Assembly (NCBI RefSeq): GCF_023343835.1 | Contig: NC_064449.1 | Coordinates: forward strand, 3,757,778 to 3,821,777 | Source of the DNA: Lagopus muta | Taxonomy: Eukaryota > Chordata > Aves > Galliformes > Phasianidae | Length of the DNA stretch: 64,000 nt | Reading direction: 5' to 3' | In this document: positions 1 through 33,449 of the stretch, piece by piece | Numbering within the stretch: position 1 is the first letter of the stretch | Layout of the letters: each line of letters opens with the position of its first letter | The notes under the pieces: model-generated | What the model was told of the DNA's origin: nothing | Databases searched by the model: none | What the model saw: only the letters and a program-made list of their open reading frames with translations | Program-made: the position numbers and the translations under genes

Positions 1-161
1 GTGTTTTCCCTATCCTGTCTTAGCTGACTTAAATCCCCATTTCCTTGTCTTTTTGGTGGTGTCCTGCTGTAGCTCTACCTGTTACTGTCCAGTGGAACAG
101 AGAATGTTCTTGTCTGCAGGGGGAGTCTGTCACCCAGAACTTGTCTTTGTAATGCTTTCAG

Positions 162-3100
162 CTGTCTGCTCTTTATGTTGAAGGTGTTCAGTGCTTGGCT
201 GAGATTTGCCCAGGGGCAACAGCAGTACAAAGAACGCATTGAAAAAGCCAAAGGAGTTTATCATGCTGCCCTCCTGAGAGAAGGTGTAACCAGGATTTTG
301 AGGTACACTGCTGGCATGAAACAATTGCGGGGAGAGCTCCAAGCCCGGAACCAGATGAAGGTAAGAGACAAGAGTGATCTCTTGGATACACCTAGGGCAC
401 TGATCTGCTCTGATCTATGGTCAGTCTGACTCTGTGTGTGTGTCTGCAGTGTGTATGTATCTTGGAACTCTGTATCTCAGCTCTTATTTGGATCAGACGT
501 ATGCTTTTGTATGTGGTGCAAAGCAAAACACCTTGTCCTTCAGCCCTGCTGAGTCTAAAGCAGTTCAGGCTTGTGATGCAATCTGGAAGTCTTAATGAAG
601 CTGTTTCAAAACTGGCCAAATCCTACCATAGACAATGTAGCTGGTTAAAACCTTTGCTTGTGGTTAAAGTCTCTGAACTCTAGGTTTTAGCTGCATCTAA
701 CCCTGCCCTAGATTTAGCACCACTTATGCTTGCAAATGTGGGCTACAGTGTCACTTCTGCCTTGGAGTGTCTGCCCAGCCCTGTGCGTGGAGAGGATCAT
801 AGGAATGCCTGCACTGATTATTTTCTTCCTGTTCTTGGGCAGCTTCCCTAGCTCTTTTCCAGATTTTCAAGACATTGGTTGTTGTTTATTCATGTGCAGC
901 TTGTCTCGTTACAGAAGCACCCAGTTAATTCTCTTTATCAAAATGTTAATGTGCTGGACCTGCTGATTTAGCATGGAGAAATAGTATGGCTCTCAGGTCG
1001 TCAGAATTGCAGTTCATTTCACCTGTGCTCTCCATGGGTGGGGTGGTGTTACTGTCTACTCTCAACAGTCGAATACTGTACTGTTCTTTGTGTTGGCAGG
1101 CAGCCTACAATCTTCACCAGTCAGTCTATCGCTGTGCAATGCTCTGGAAACAGAAGGCTCTCTACAAGAAATTAAATAAGCCTCGTTCTTTTCTGCCACC
1201 TCTGAAGAAGCAAGTGACATTTGAAATACCTGATGACAGCCTTGAAACAAGAGGACATTCAGCAGAGGAAAAGCTGTGGCCTTCAGAATGCAGTGATCTT
1301 CCATTCCTATTTGCTGGCAATAACTCAACTCTCAGTGAGCTGTGAGCATAAAATTCTAGTCTCTCCTGCATTCCTCTGATGCCTACATGTAGTTCTACCT
1401 ACACTCTGTGTCTCTGTGTCTATGTATGTATGTGTGCATATCTGTGTCTTGGAGCACTACATCTCATCCCTTGTTTGAATCTCACATACAATTTTGCCTG
1501 TGGTTCAAAGTAAAGCACCCTGTCCTTTTGTTCAGCTATAGATACTGACTATAGATAGATAAAAACAAATCTATCTATGTATGTTTCCAAGTTTTTACAG
1601 TGGTGATGGTTATTTCCATGCAGTTTTCCTTTCTCTGACACTTTGCCACATGGCTGGTGTTGCTGAGTTATGCAGGAGCTGCTGATAGCATATATATTGG
1701 CCTTTAAGTAATGAAGGAATTTTGTGACTTCTCTATTGGTGACGAGTAGAATAATCTCAGCCATATGCTTTCTAGCAGGACTTTCTCAACATGCAACTAT
1801 GAATTTATGGAGTATTGATAGTTTGTCATAGGATCTGTTACATAATGAAACACTTGATTAGTGTGTGGTGGAGGGATTTATACCATTGTGAGAGCTTGTC
1901 TTGCCCAAGTGACTTAGAGCTGTTACTGAAGCTCTTTTTTTCCCCACCATGGGAATGAAATCTGACAAAACAATAAACATACATTGAACCAGGTTGTGAC
2001 ATTGATACAGGTTGAAATCTAATCTTTAAAAACTATTGCATGCAAGGGCAATTTTGCAGGCAGGGGATAAGTGACAGGATAAAACTATTTCTTTAGCTTA
2101 TGCCAATTTGAAATAATAACGATTCTATATGGTTCTACATGCTTTCTGTTCTTTTCAGAGGGGTTGTCCGACGAGCAAGGTTACCACCACGAAGACCTGA
2201 CTTCCTCATAGAATCTCTAGAAAGAAAGGAACTGCTGGGAACTCCTTTTTCCAGGTAGAAAATCTCTTTTTAATAGTGAAGGAAAATGATGTTATGCTGT
2301 GCTTCTCCCCTCAAATTCCCATGCCTTTGTAATACAAAACGTTCAGTAACTGTGGGACTGTGCATTGTCCTGCACTATCAAAATTGCCTTAAAATTTCAG
2401 ATTTCTTGTGAAGTGGCCAAGAATAATGGAATGTTCAAATCAATTAAATAGCAGCCAAGGCCTTTGTTTCATTAGTACAGCGTTTGAATGGAAAGATGAG
2501 AGATCACCAACTTCCAAAACTCAGGCTGAATTGTCACCTCTGAAGCTGTTTCAGCCAGGGTTCATGTGAAGGATCTGGACAGGGTGGGTAGGCATCGTAG
2601 AAACCTTAACTGCTTTTTTGTGGTTTTCTGTTTGTCTTTATTTTGTTTTTATTATTTTTCTTGTTAAATTGAGAGTTGCTTCTGCAGAACAGAACAGCCT
2701 ACTGGAAAGTTTAAAAAATATGATTGTTTTTTTGTCCCATTTGAAAGGATTTTTAAATTATTTTCTACAGCAAGGTCAGTGCAGGTCTGGATGGAGGTAG
2801 GTTGCTAGCAGCTCTGTGCCATTATGGTACTGCTGGTGGTTTAGGAAGCCAGTTAGTGCCCTGCATGGCAGGAGCTTATTTCAGTATGTGAGGGAATAGC
2901 AAGATTCTGTTTATTTTTTTTTCCCACTGACTGTGAAGTATAAAGCCAGTAGGTTGAAATGTGTGGGTACTTTCTTTCTTCCTTTATAGATCAGAAATGC
3001 CTTTTCAGCCAACAGATGTGAACAAATGTTCTTCTCAGAATGGGAATTTAATGTTAACAATGGAAATGGAAGAAAACACCTGTAAGAGGCTCTCTCAACT

Positions 3101-6100
3101 GGGCAGTACCACTCACTGCTACTCTCCTCTGACACACAGTGCTCTCCCATCTGTGCCATCGAGGACAAGTGATGTGCACTGTGCTGTTCAGAAGCCAGAG
3201 TTATGGTCTCCTTCATCTTTCATGCCCCAGGTGAAAGCTGGAGCAGAAATGGTGAGTGTATTGCTGAAGGGAAAAACCAGTGTGCTCACTGGGCTACTGT
3301 CAGCACACGAGCAGCTTATTGCTGTTTCTTCCTAGGACTGCTCAGGATTCCCTATCCAGGTGTTGAGCTATTTTTATTTTCTGCTAGCTGTCATCTTAGA
3401 AACTGACCAAGTGAACTGTCTGAATGTTCGAGAACCACCAATCTAAAGCAACATTGTGCTTGCTGGCCAGCCCATGTATTTTAAACTACAATGCAAGAAT
3501 TTGTAGTGGTCTTGTGTCCTTCCCAGTAGGATGCTCCTCCTAGCAATTGACTTGGGGGGCAGCTCCTTCAATGATTTCAGAGTAGTTTGCCAAGATTACA
3601 GGAATTTAAGAAACTTAGGTTAGGAGTATTGGCTATGGCCCAGACTTGCATCTGAAATTCATTTCACCTGCAAGGATGTGCTTGCATTTTAAACTCCTCA
3701 GTTGCACTCAGAATAAGAGGTATTAATCTTGATGGAGTACTTCCCTGCTGTCAAGGAAAGAACTTATTTTTTTCAAATAGCACAGAACAAGTGGTGCTTG
3801 TGAGACAGGCTCAATAATTGTAGGCAGTGTAGGCAGTGTTTTCATGTGAGGAGGGCTTAGTAGCTTGGGACAGGTGATTCCTCCTTGTAGGAAACTAAGG
3901 AAAATCATCCGAGGAACAAAATGTCTTTCTGACCTTGCAGAAAGGAGGTCAGCCTGTGCGTGGTCAGACAGGAGCCTGTTCCCAAGCTTGTCAACAGAGA
4001 AAAGAGTTGGAGAAATTGCAACCAAGCTTAAGGTCACATTTGCTGTCACCTGAAGAATTACTGAGAAAAGAGAGTCACCAAAATGCAGGTAGGTCCTCAG
4101 CTCTAAGCTCTAGTGGTTACACGTTCTTTCAGTCTATGAAAGATTGTAGTTCAACTCTCAAACATGGGAGACAAGGCATTCTTGTATGCCAACGTCAGGA
4201 GGTAAAGATTCAGCCATTTATTTTGGACTGGTAATAAAGCTGTGTGGATTCTGCTGAAGCATAGAACTAAAGCCCTTCTGGAGATAGAAGGATTGGAACT
4301 GATCTGGGTCAGGATTTTAGCAGTGTGCTAGCAGTGGGGTATGCATGTATACCCAGCATGAATATGAAGGTGAGCTGGAGAGGGTAAAATTTACCTGGTA
4401 CTGCTGAAAAACTTGAAAGGATAAATGATGCCTGAGCACCTCTTTATACTGCATTTATCTTGATGGGACCAGACTTACTTCTACAGTGGATATAAAACAA
4501 AAAATTATCAGCAGCATTTGTAGTACAGAACTATTCTCTACAGTATTTCTCATCTTTGTTATGTTTAAAGTGAGAGCCTGTAATGCTGTCAGGACTCCTG
4601 CTTTCTTAGCTATGATCTTTTGAGTCAACAGATGCCACATGGTTACCAAATGTGAAAAGGACTCAAGGGTTTCATGTTTCCTGTCTATTAACCTGACTTT
4701 CCCTGATAAGAAGAAACAGAATAAGTGTACTTTCCTTGCTTGTGCCCTTTATCTTCCATTCAGCTGAATTGGAAGAAAGAAAGCACAGTTCCAGAGAAGA
4801 AATTGTGCTACAGAGAAAGCTAGAAGCAGAGCTCCAAAGCATCCAACAGCAAATGCAGTACTACTTCAGCAGGAAGCAAGAACTCAAGTAGGTTGCAAAG
4901 CCTCTACAGCCAGCCTTTCTTCGTGCTGTCAGCTCAATATTGGCTTGTATGAGCATGTCTACTTATGGAAATAACCATTCTGCTTCACAGAACTGTGAAT
5001 TAAACAAAGGTTTCTGTCCTTTTAGGAGTTAACTCCAGGTGAGAGAAAAGGGTACAAGCACAATTTCTTTTGCAGTCTGCAACTGGTTTAGTTTTATACC
5101 TTTGGCAGTACTGGAGAAACACTGACCAAAGTGTCACTGGCCATAATCTGAAGGCAATGCAAACGAAGAGTAGCTCAAATGAATCTTTCAGCTCTTTCAT
5201 CACAAGGGGTGAATTTTCAGGTTGTCACACACACACAAAACCAAAACAAAACAAACTTCCACTAAAACTGTGGACTTGAGAGAGAGCTTCTCCAATAGAA
5301 TGTTAAAAATTTATTAGAAGTGCTTGAAAAAGAATGGGGGTTGGAGGAGTGGGGTCTGTCATGAAATGCAGAAGTCTGGGAATAGGAGTAAAGGTGGAGA
5401 TGACAGCTTCCAGACACTTTTCTACTTCCCAGCGCCCCTTATTCCCCTTTTTATACTTTCATCCCTCACTGGTTTGGGACAAAAACAAAACAAAAGGGCA
5501 TCAGTTGCACATCTAAGTTGGATTAGACCGCTGAGCTCCTACTTTGGATAAGAATCCTTCTAATCTATTTTATCAGGTCTTGTCGGCAGCAGGCAGAGAT
5601 TCTACATGAGTGGCTAAAAAGGAGAGCACAACCACAGGATCAAGATAGTATACAAAAAGTTCAGGAAGAATTGGACCAGGTGAGTAAACAGCAAACAAAC
5701 AAAGCAAAGTCTAACTTGTCATCACTATGCTATGCACTTAGCCTGAAGGCTAATGGTAGTTGTGGGAATCATTAGTAAGCTGTTACTAAAATAAAAAAAG
5801 GGAAATTTGTAAGCAGAAGTGGGCTGCTGAGCTCAGCAGGCTGCTGTGTCAATGAATCTTTGTTCAGAAGTGTAGCTGCAGCTCCAGTAGACTTTTCAGA
5901 GTTTTGCTCCACTGACCGCTAATGTAAAGGCTGGTCGAGCTCATTCAGTCTTCCTCAGTCAAAAAGACTAAACATTTGTACAAACAACTCATGCCACCTT
6001 CTTTACTTTCAGTTGGAGGTGAGGATCAGTGCTCTCACCAAAGCACAACACCGAGAGAGACAGCACGTGCAGAACCTGGTTGCTCGCCTGCATGATATTC

Positions 6101-6120
6101 AGGTTGCTCTGGATATGTAA
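162..6120 (+). CDS. SFI1: SFI1, C-terminal part (last eight coding exons; 5' end outside window)
   Basis: SFI1 binds centrins along a long repeat helix and works at the centriole and centrosome. Exons read from the sequence: 162-360, 1100-1341, 2159-2254, 2990-3251, 3941-4088, 4764-4887, 5577-5679, 6013-6120 (stop TAA 6118-6120). All internal borders are AG/GT and phases join without a break, giving 426 residues plus one split codon. The first exon still carries a repeat-like helix (VFSAWLRF, then a basic stretch ending NQMK). The third exon has LPPRRPDFLIESLE. The last three exons form a charged coiled coil (ELQSIQQQMQYYFSRKQEL, SCRQQAEILHEWLKRR, QNLVARLHDIQVALDM) that I recognise as the conserved SFI1 tail. 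The middle exons (2990-3251, 3941-4088) are Ser/Gln-rich and poorly conserved. The next gene, PISD, runs in the opposite direction. Naming rests on the tail match and on synteny with PISD. Confidence 0.88.
361..6012. other. Introns of SFI1
   Basis: The seven introns between the listed SFI1 exons hold no other gene that I can support. There is a short TG run at 431-446 and ordinary AT-rich intronic DNA elsewhere. Open frames inside them (for example 417-683, 3723-4049) have no recognisable protein and cross splice sites. Confidence 0.6.
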
Positions 6121-6379
6121 ATTCACATGAACACAACTTCCAGAAGGAGTGGCTGCAGTTTTCACCCCTTTCATAGCAGGAAAGCATAGAGGATGGAAAG
6201 AGATGTATGCATTCTCTTAGTCCAGGTGTGGTACTTCTATTTTATAAACTAACTTAAATATTCTTGCTTGTTTTATTTTGTTACCATAGTTGGTTTTAAA
6301 CAAACTTCACACTGCACTCATAGGACGGAGCTTAGGTTAATCTGACATTTCACAGAAATAAGCAACACGGATAAGACTC

Positions 6380-6385
6380 TTTATT
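6380..6385 (-). terminator. Candidate distal polyadenylation signal for PISD
   Basis: AATAAA on the minus strand, about 2.46 kb past the PISD stop codon. If used, the PISD 3' untranslated region reaches almost to the SFI1 stop. Nearer signals could be used instead. Confidence 0.35.
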
Positions 6386-6399
6386 TCAAAATGTTTGCA

Positions 6400-6405
6400 A
6401 TTAAA
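6400..6405 (+). terminator. Candidate polyadenylation signal for SFI1
   Basis: ATTAAA 280 bases after the SFI1 stop codon. A stronger AATAAA at 6754-6759 is an alternative. Neither is confirmed. Confidence 0.35.
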
Positions 6406-8848
6406 TGAGTTCATGTCAGTAAGTCATAACACTTTGACATACAAAAATACCGTGCTACTGATACAGTTGAAGAATTCAATGGATTCTCCATGCAGGAGAA
6501 ATTCACAGCATTATCAGTACCCTCTAGGAACTTTGCTTCCCCTTCCAGGGTGATTGCTGACCCCTGCATAGCAAGTAACATTTATTAATTAGCTAGCTCT
6601 GTACAGCACTGAGACCTTCACAAAACCAGCCACTCACACACTGAATCACCTCCCTCCTCTTAAGACTTCTATTAAAGCAAACATCAGGTAATCTACCTCC
6701 TACTGCATGTCATTAACCTTCAGCTACTGCAGCTGATGATGCTGCTGAGTAGCAATAAATTAAAGCTTGACATTGCTTTGGCTATGGCTGGATGCCACCA
6801 ACCCCAGTGGAAAAGGGGAAGAGATTCAGTCATTTTTCTCTCATCCATAGGAACGAAGGTGTTGTCTATTAATCTGTCTTTGAAGTTGAGGCTAATCACA
6901 GCTGTAGCTGCTGGGGCTGATGTTTGCTTTAGTATTTTGTAGTGGTTTAAAAAAGTACACATTTCTAGAACCTGTCTGTGGTAATATACTGCTGCAGGAG
7001 TAAACTTGCTAATGCCAAGAAGCTTAACGCCATAGGTGGCCGAGAGCCACTTCAAGCTTTCAAACTCCTCCCTGTGCAAAGTGAGGAAACACTGACTCTC
7101 AGAGCCAAATGAATTTTCTCCTGCTTGTCACCTGAACAGCCACCATCATCTTTGAGTCACAGCTGGACTACATCACTACACCCAGTTTACCATCCCTTCT
7201 TTCCTGATGACAAGCTAAGCATACAGGACTTGGCAAACTGGACGTGTACAATAAAATTATATTCTATTTTCTGCAGTGCATACAAAAAAGGTAAGTATTT
7301 CTTAAGGAAAACACAGCTGGTCAAAGCCTACTAAGCTCCTTGAAGTAGCAGAAAAAAACACCCAAGGCTCAAGCAAGAAAGTAATATGAGAAATTTCTGG
7401 AGATCAAAAAGGCAAGTTTTGTAAGCACGTCCACTCCAGCAAGTTCTGGGCAGCAAAGACAGTTCTAAATGTTTGAGTGTCTGGACTTAGAAGAACTTAA
7501 ACTCTAAAACCAATCAATATATTGCTTTAAAATGGAATTTCTCCAGTTTGGCACAGTTTCTGTCAGGGCTTTTGGTGCCATACTCAACAGATCCAGGGCA
7601 TTATTGACTCTTCTTGATGTGAAGTTACAACAAGGCTCTTAATTTTCACTGTAAGATGAAGCTTCAGCATAAAGCATTCAAGACCCAGCCCATTCTCATC
7701 ATTAAGTATGAGGGCAGAAATCAGAGCAGGCGTGGCTTTTTCTGTTTCAGCTAAGACAAAATAGTTGCCAGTCCACTGTAGGACAGCCAGGTTGGCAGCT
7801 GGGAGGCCAAAGATTGCTTCAACAATCTGCCATATTTTAACACACTGTCAGCACATAGGGCATTTCATTCCATGCAATAAAATTTGGTCCTGAAGTATCT
7901 GAAGCTGCTCTGTAAATAGAGGAACTAATTCTTCAAGAATTTGATGACAAAGCAACAACGAAGATACACAGAATCACAGGAGAAACATCTGTCTTCCAAC
8001 CCTTAATTCCAGAAGTGAACTTTCTCTTATACAAAGTCCTTAAGGCCTGGAATAGCAAAATAAAACCATAGAGTAGAAAATGGACATATGGATCTGTCTC
8101 TTACTATTTAAAAAAATAAAATCCCAAGATGACCAGTTTCATCATATGGAATGTAGACACAGTGTTTTTAGCTTTAAAATACAGTGCAAAGTCCATTTCT
8201 AAAGGGACATAGGTAAAAGAATTAAAAGTTGTCTAACGTTGGAAACAGATTGGGCATGTAACTTACTGTACAGATACTCTCTGTGCATTTTGCTTAGGTT
8301 GGAGTGTGAAGCCATACTTGTCCATTGAACTTTCTGGCTCTCCGTGCATTTTATGTAAGAACTTCAGAGGAGTGTTTTAGAATAAAGATGAGAACACATC
8401 TGTTATTCAAGGTCTGAAAAAGATACTCCATATCTAAGGTACAAGGTCTGACTCAACTTGTCAATGTCCCCTTAAATACAGCTAGTCTCTGCTTCCACCC
8501 TTACCTGGACCTGCAGTCTAGGAAGGCTTAAAAGGGATTTATAAGCTTATGAACATAGTTATCCTGTGGCACACTGAGGGGGAGAACACAAAAGACTACA
8601 GGCACAGGGTAGGACAGAAACCTCCATGGTCAGTATCTTTAAAGGCAACTGTACCTGATACATACATGTTCGTTCTGCGTTCCAGCAGCAATATGCAAAT
8701 ATAGGCCAAATATTCTAAAGGTGAACACAGCAAAGACATCTCTTTTCCTCACCCAGGTCCTGCTGAGTGATACATGCTTGTCAAGTGAAACACTCGGCGA
8801 TGTATTAAGAGTTCCTCTGTATCTAAAGCCTTCTTGCTGTGTCAGTCT

Positions 8849-31057
<22,209 letters not shown>

Positions 31058-32282
31058 CTTGCTACTGCTGCTGCGGCGCCGCGAGCTGCGCTGCGCGCCG
31101 AGAGCGAGGGCGGGCTGAGGGACGGGGCGGGGCCGGAGGGGGCGGGGCGGGTGAGTTGTGGGCTGAGGCTGTTCCTGACGGGCTGTAAGGGGTGCTGTGG
31201 GGTGAGCGAGTGCTGGAACGTGGTGTGGAAGCGTTGTGAGTGTTAGGAGAGCAGTTTACTGAGGAGGGGGCAGCGCTGCTCACCTTGAGCGAGACGTTGA
31301 GTTTGGACCGCGTGGCGTTGGCTGCTCCTGTGTGGGAACACCACAGGGGGGCTTTTGTAAAGATGAGGTGGAGATAAGGTGGGTTCCACCCTCCTACGTG
31401 TGTCCGCAGTTGGATGCAGGGCTACCACGTTAGCAGCCAGCGGCTAATTGCTGTTTCCTGAGTGCTGGGGAGGTTTCAGAGGTGAATCACTATGAAAGCA
31501 TTCCTCAAGTGTCCTCACCTCTGCTCCAGGCCGAGATGCTCTCATGACCTGCTGTGTTTGTGATTAATGCTTGGCTGTCCGTTTTCCCAGCCAGGACTCC
31601 GTGGAGTCTGCAGAATGTTGCTATTTTCACATCGCAGCAGCAGTATCTGTAAGTAGCTGATTAAGCATCTTCTACCTTAGGCATAAGTAGGAAACTCTGT
31701 TAATAACATGGAATTTCAGCAGAGATCCAGCTGTAGCTCTCACATAACGTAATAACATGAGCTGACTCAGCTGTCAGGATGCACATTTTCCTCAGTTAAC
31801 GTGAGGTAGGGCCAGCAGGAAGCACAGCTGCAGAGGTGGGATTTGATGGCACCAGGTGCGCTGCCCCCAGCACGGCAAAGGCTGCGGCTTTGATGTCTGA
31901 CTGCGCACTGCAGCAGGGCCTGACCCACAGGCTGCCCCACATCTGAGTCAGGAGTGACTCAAGGTTAAGCTGTAAATAAGGCACACTTGTTTATAGCATG
32001 TTTTAATTGGTGTGGACTTAACCGATTAGTGATCTGGCCTGATGTAAGTTTTTTTTTCCTGGCATTGGAAGTATATATTTACCTATTGTCTTAGAACTAT
32101 TTCAAAAGAATTAGTTTATTCTAATTTGTTGTAATGTGATTATTTTTTTCTTATGTTGCAATGTGTTGTGCTAAGAGATTGCATGCACTCAGTGGGGAAT
32201 GGGGCACAATTCCCAAAGTGTTCTGAGCTGAGCTAGAACTATGTGGGTGAGCCAAGTCAAAGGGTAGGATAATACCATGATA

Positions 32283-32342
32283 CATAGAATCATTTGTGTT
32301 GGAAGGGGGGTCTTAAAGGTCTTCTAATCCAACTCCTCTGAA
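32283..32342 (-). mobile_element. CR1 3' end remnant, very short
   Basis: The plus strand reads agaatcatttgtgttggaag, then a G-run and cttaaaggtc, ending with ctaatccaactcctctg. This is the reverse complement of the CR1 3' tail. It lies between the PISD promoter and the transferrin-like start codon. Confidence 0.75.
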
Positions 32343-33103
32343 ATGGATGGGGATATCTATAGTTCTCTTATTAAATGAGAGAATGTAGGTCTTTGGACTT
32401 GAGAATGTCCAGGAAGCATAGGAATGAGTGAGAGAGGTGAACTCCTTCTGTGCTCAGACTAATGGGAAATGAGATAACATATCAATAAGTGCTGCAGATT
32501 TTGTGAAGAAACCTAGGAAACGGCAAAGGTGAGCAGTGGAGTCTGTGTGCACAAACCAAAAGAAGGAAATGGGGAATAAGGTCTGTGAATTGCTCGGATA
32601 AGGTATATAGCACAGGAACAGAAATGTGGGAGAAGTGTTGTCAAAGTGCACGAAGCAGAGGAAGTGCTAGGAGGAAAACAAAACTGGGAAAAATACTTTC
32701 TTTCTCCAGGACTCAGAGTGATCAAGTCTCTCCTGAAAAGATCAGTGCGTATTAGCAATACATATATATTTATGCGTTGGGTTTTTTTTTGCAGCAGTTC
32801 CATTTATACAGTTATGCTTAAATATATACACATACATATTAGCTCCTCTCTTTATATAGAGAGAGGGAGCAAGCTAATGATGTGAGTCATAGCTGCTTTA
32901 GAGTAATTAAGAGGCAATACTTCTCTAGGCTAAATGTTAGGGAATAGGGAAACAAACCAGTTTGGAATGAGACTGCTGTGCTAGAATGGAATGAAAAGAA
33001 TCAGGAAAGCTGACAAAGTCAGGATTCTGTTCTAAATTCTTAGGTGGGCATATGGTTGCTTTTTGTTTAACATTATGCAGTAAATAAACTCTCTTACCAT
33101 GCC

Positions 33104-33134
<31 letters not shown>

Positions 33135-33151
33135 GGAAGAAAGAAAAAAAA
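33104..33151. repeat. A-rich simple tract
   Basis: Nearly pure A with a few G interruptions. No retrocopy precedes it, so I treat it as a simple repeat upstream of the transferrin-like start codon. Confidence 0.85.
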
Positions 33152-33363
33152 CCTACTTCAAAAACAGAGGTTTTCATTTCTTTGTATGTGAGTTCATGCA
33201 CTGATAAAAATGCACTGATATTTTCCAGCTGTGGGCACTAAATAGGTCACTGTTCCTTTCTTCTCTATGTGCGAAGATGCAGTATCTGACAGAGCTTATG
33301 TTTATTTATTGCAAATCTCATTTTATCTTTGTTGATGCCCAAACCCTCTTTTCTATCTTCCAG

Positions 33364-33449
33364 AAAGTTTGGTCATCACTGTGGAATTCCTGGTATGAGA
33401 ATGCAGAGCATCAGAGTAGAGAGTGGATCCTTGCTGAACAACTGTAATC
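33364..33449 (+). other. 5' untranslated part of first coding exon of the transferrin-like gene
   Basis: A strong acceptor (pyrimidine tract followed by TTCCAG at 33358-33363) precedes the ATG at 33450 by 86 bases. This implies that the start-codon exon is spliced to an upstream non-coding exon not identified with certainty. Confidence 0.5.

Larger units (their letters stand above)
6121..8848. other. Shared 3' region of convergent SFI1 and PISD
   Basis: No coding exon recognised. Probably the SFI1 3' untranslated region at the left and the long PISD 3' untranslated region filling the rest. A minus-strand frame at 6720-7079 (119 codons) has no recognisable domain and is probably chance. A fragment near 7968-8010 faintly resembles a CR1 tail but is too diverged to call. 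Confidence 0.55.
31176..33363. other. Region between PISD promoter and transferrin-like start exon
   Basis: Probably the first intron and non-coding first exon of the transferrin-like gene. Donor-like sites occur at about 31184 and 31645. Also holds the CR1 remnant at 32.3 kb and the A-rich tract at 33.1 kb. No coding frame recognised. Confidence 0.45.

Noticed and set aside
7968..8010. Possible CR1 tail (acagaatcacag...ttccaaccctta)
   Set aside because: Too short and diverged to separate from chance without a search.
33104..33151. Poly-A tract as the tail of a processed retrocopy
   Set aside because: No coding similarity or target-site duplication was seen upstream; treated as a simple repeat.
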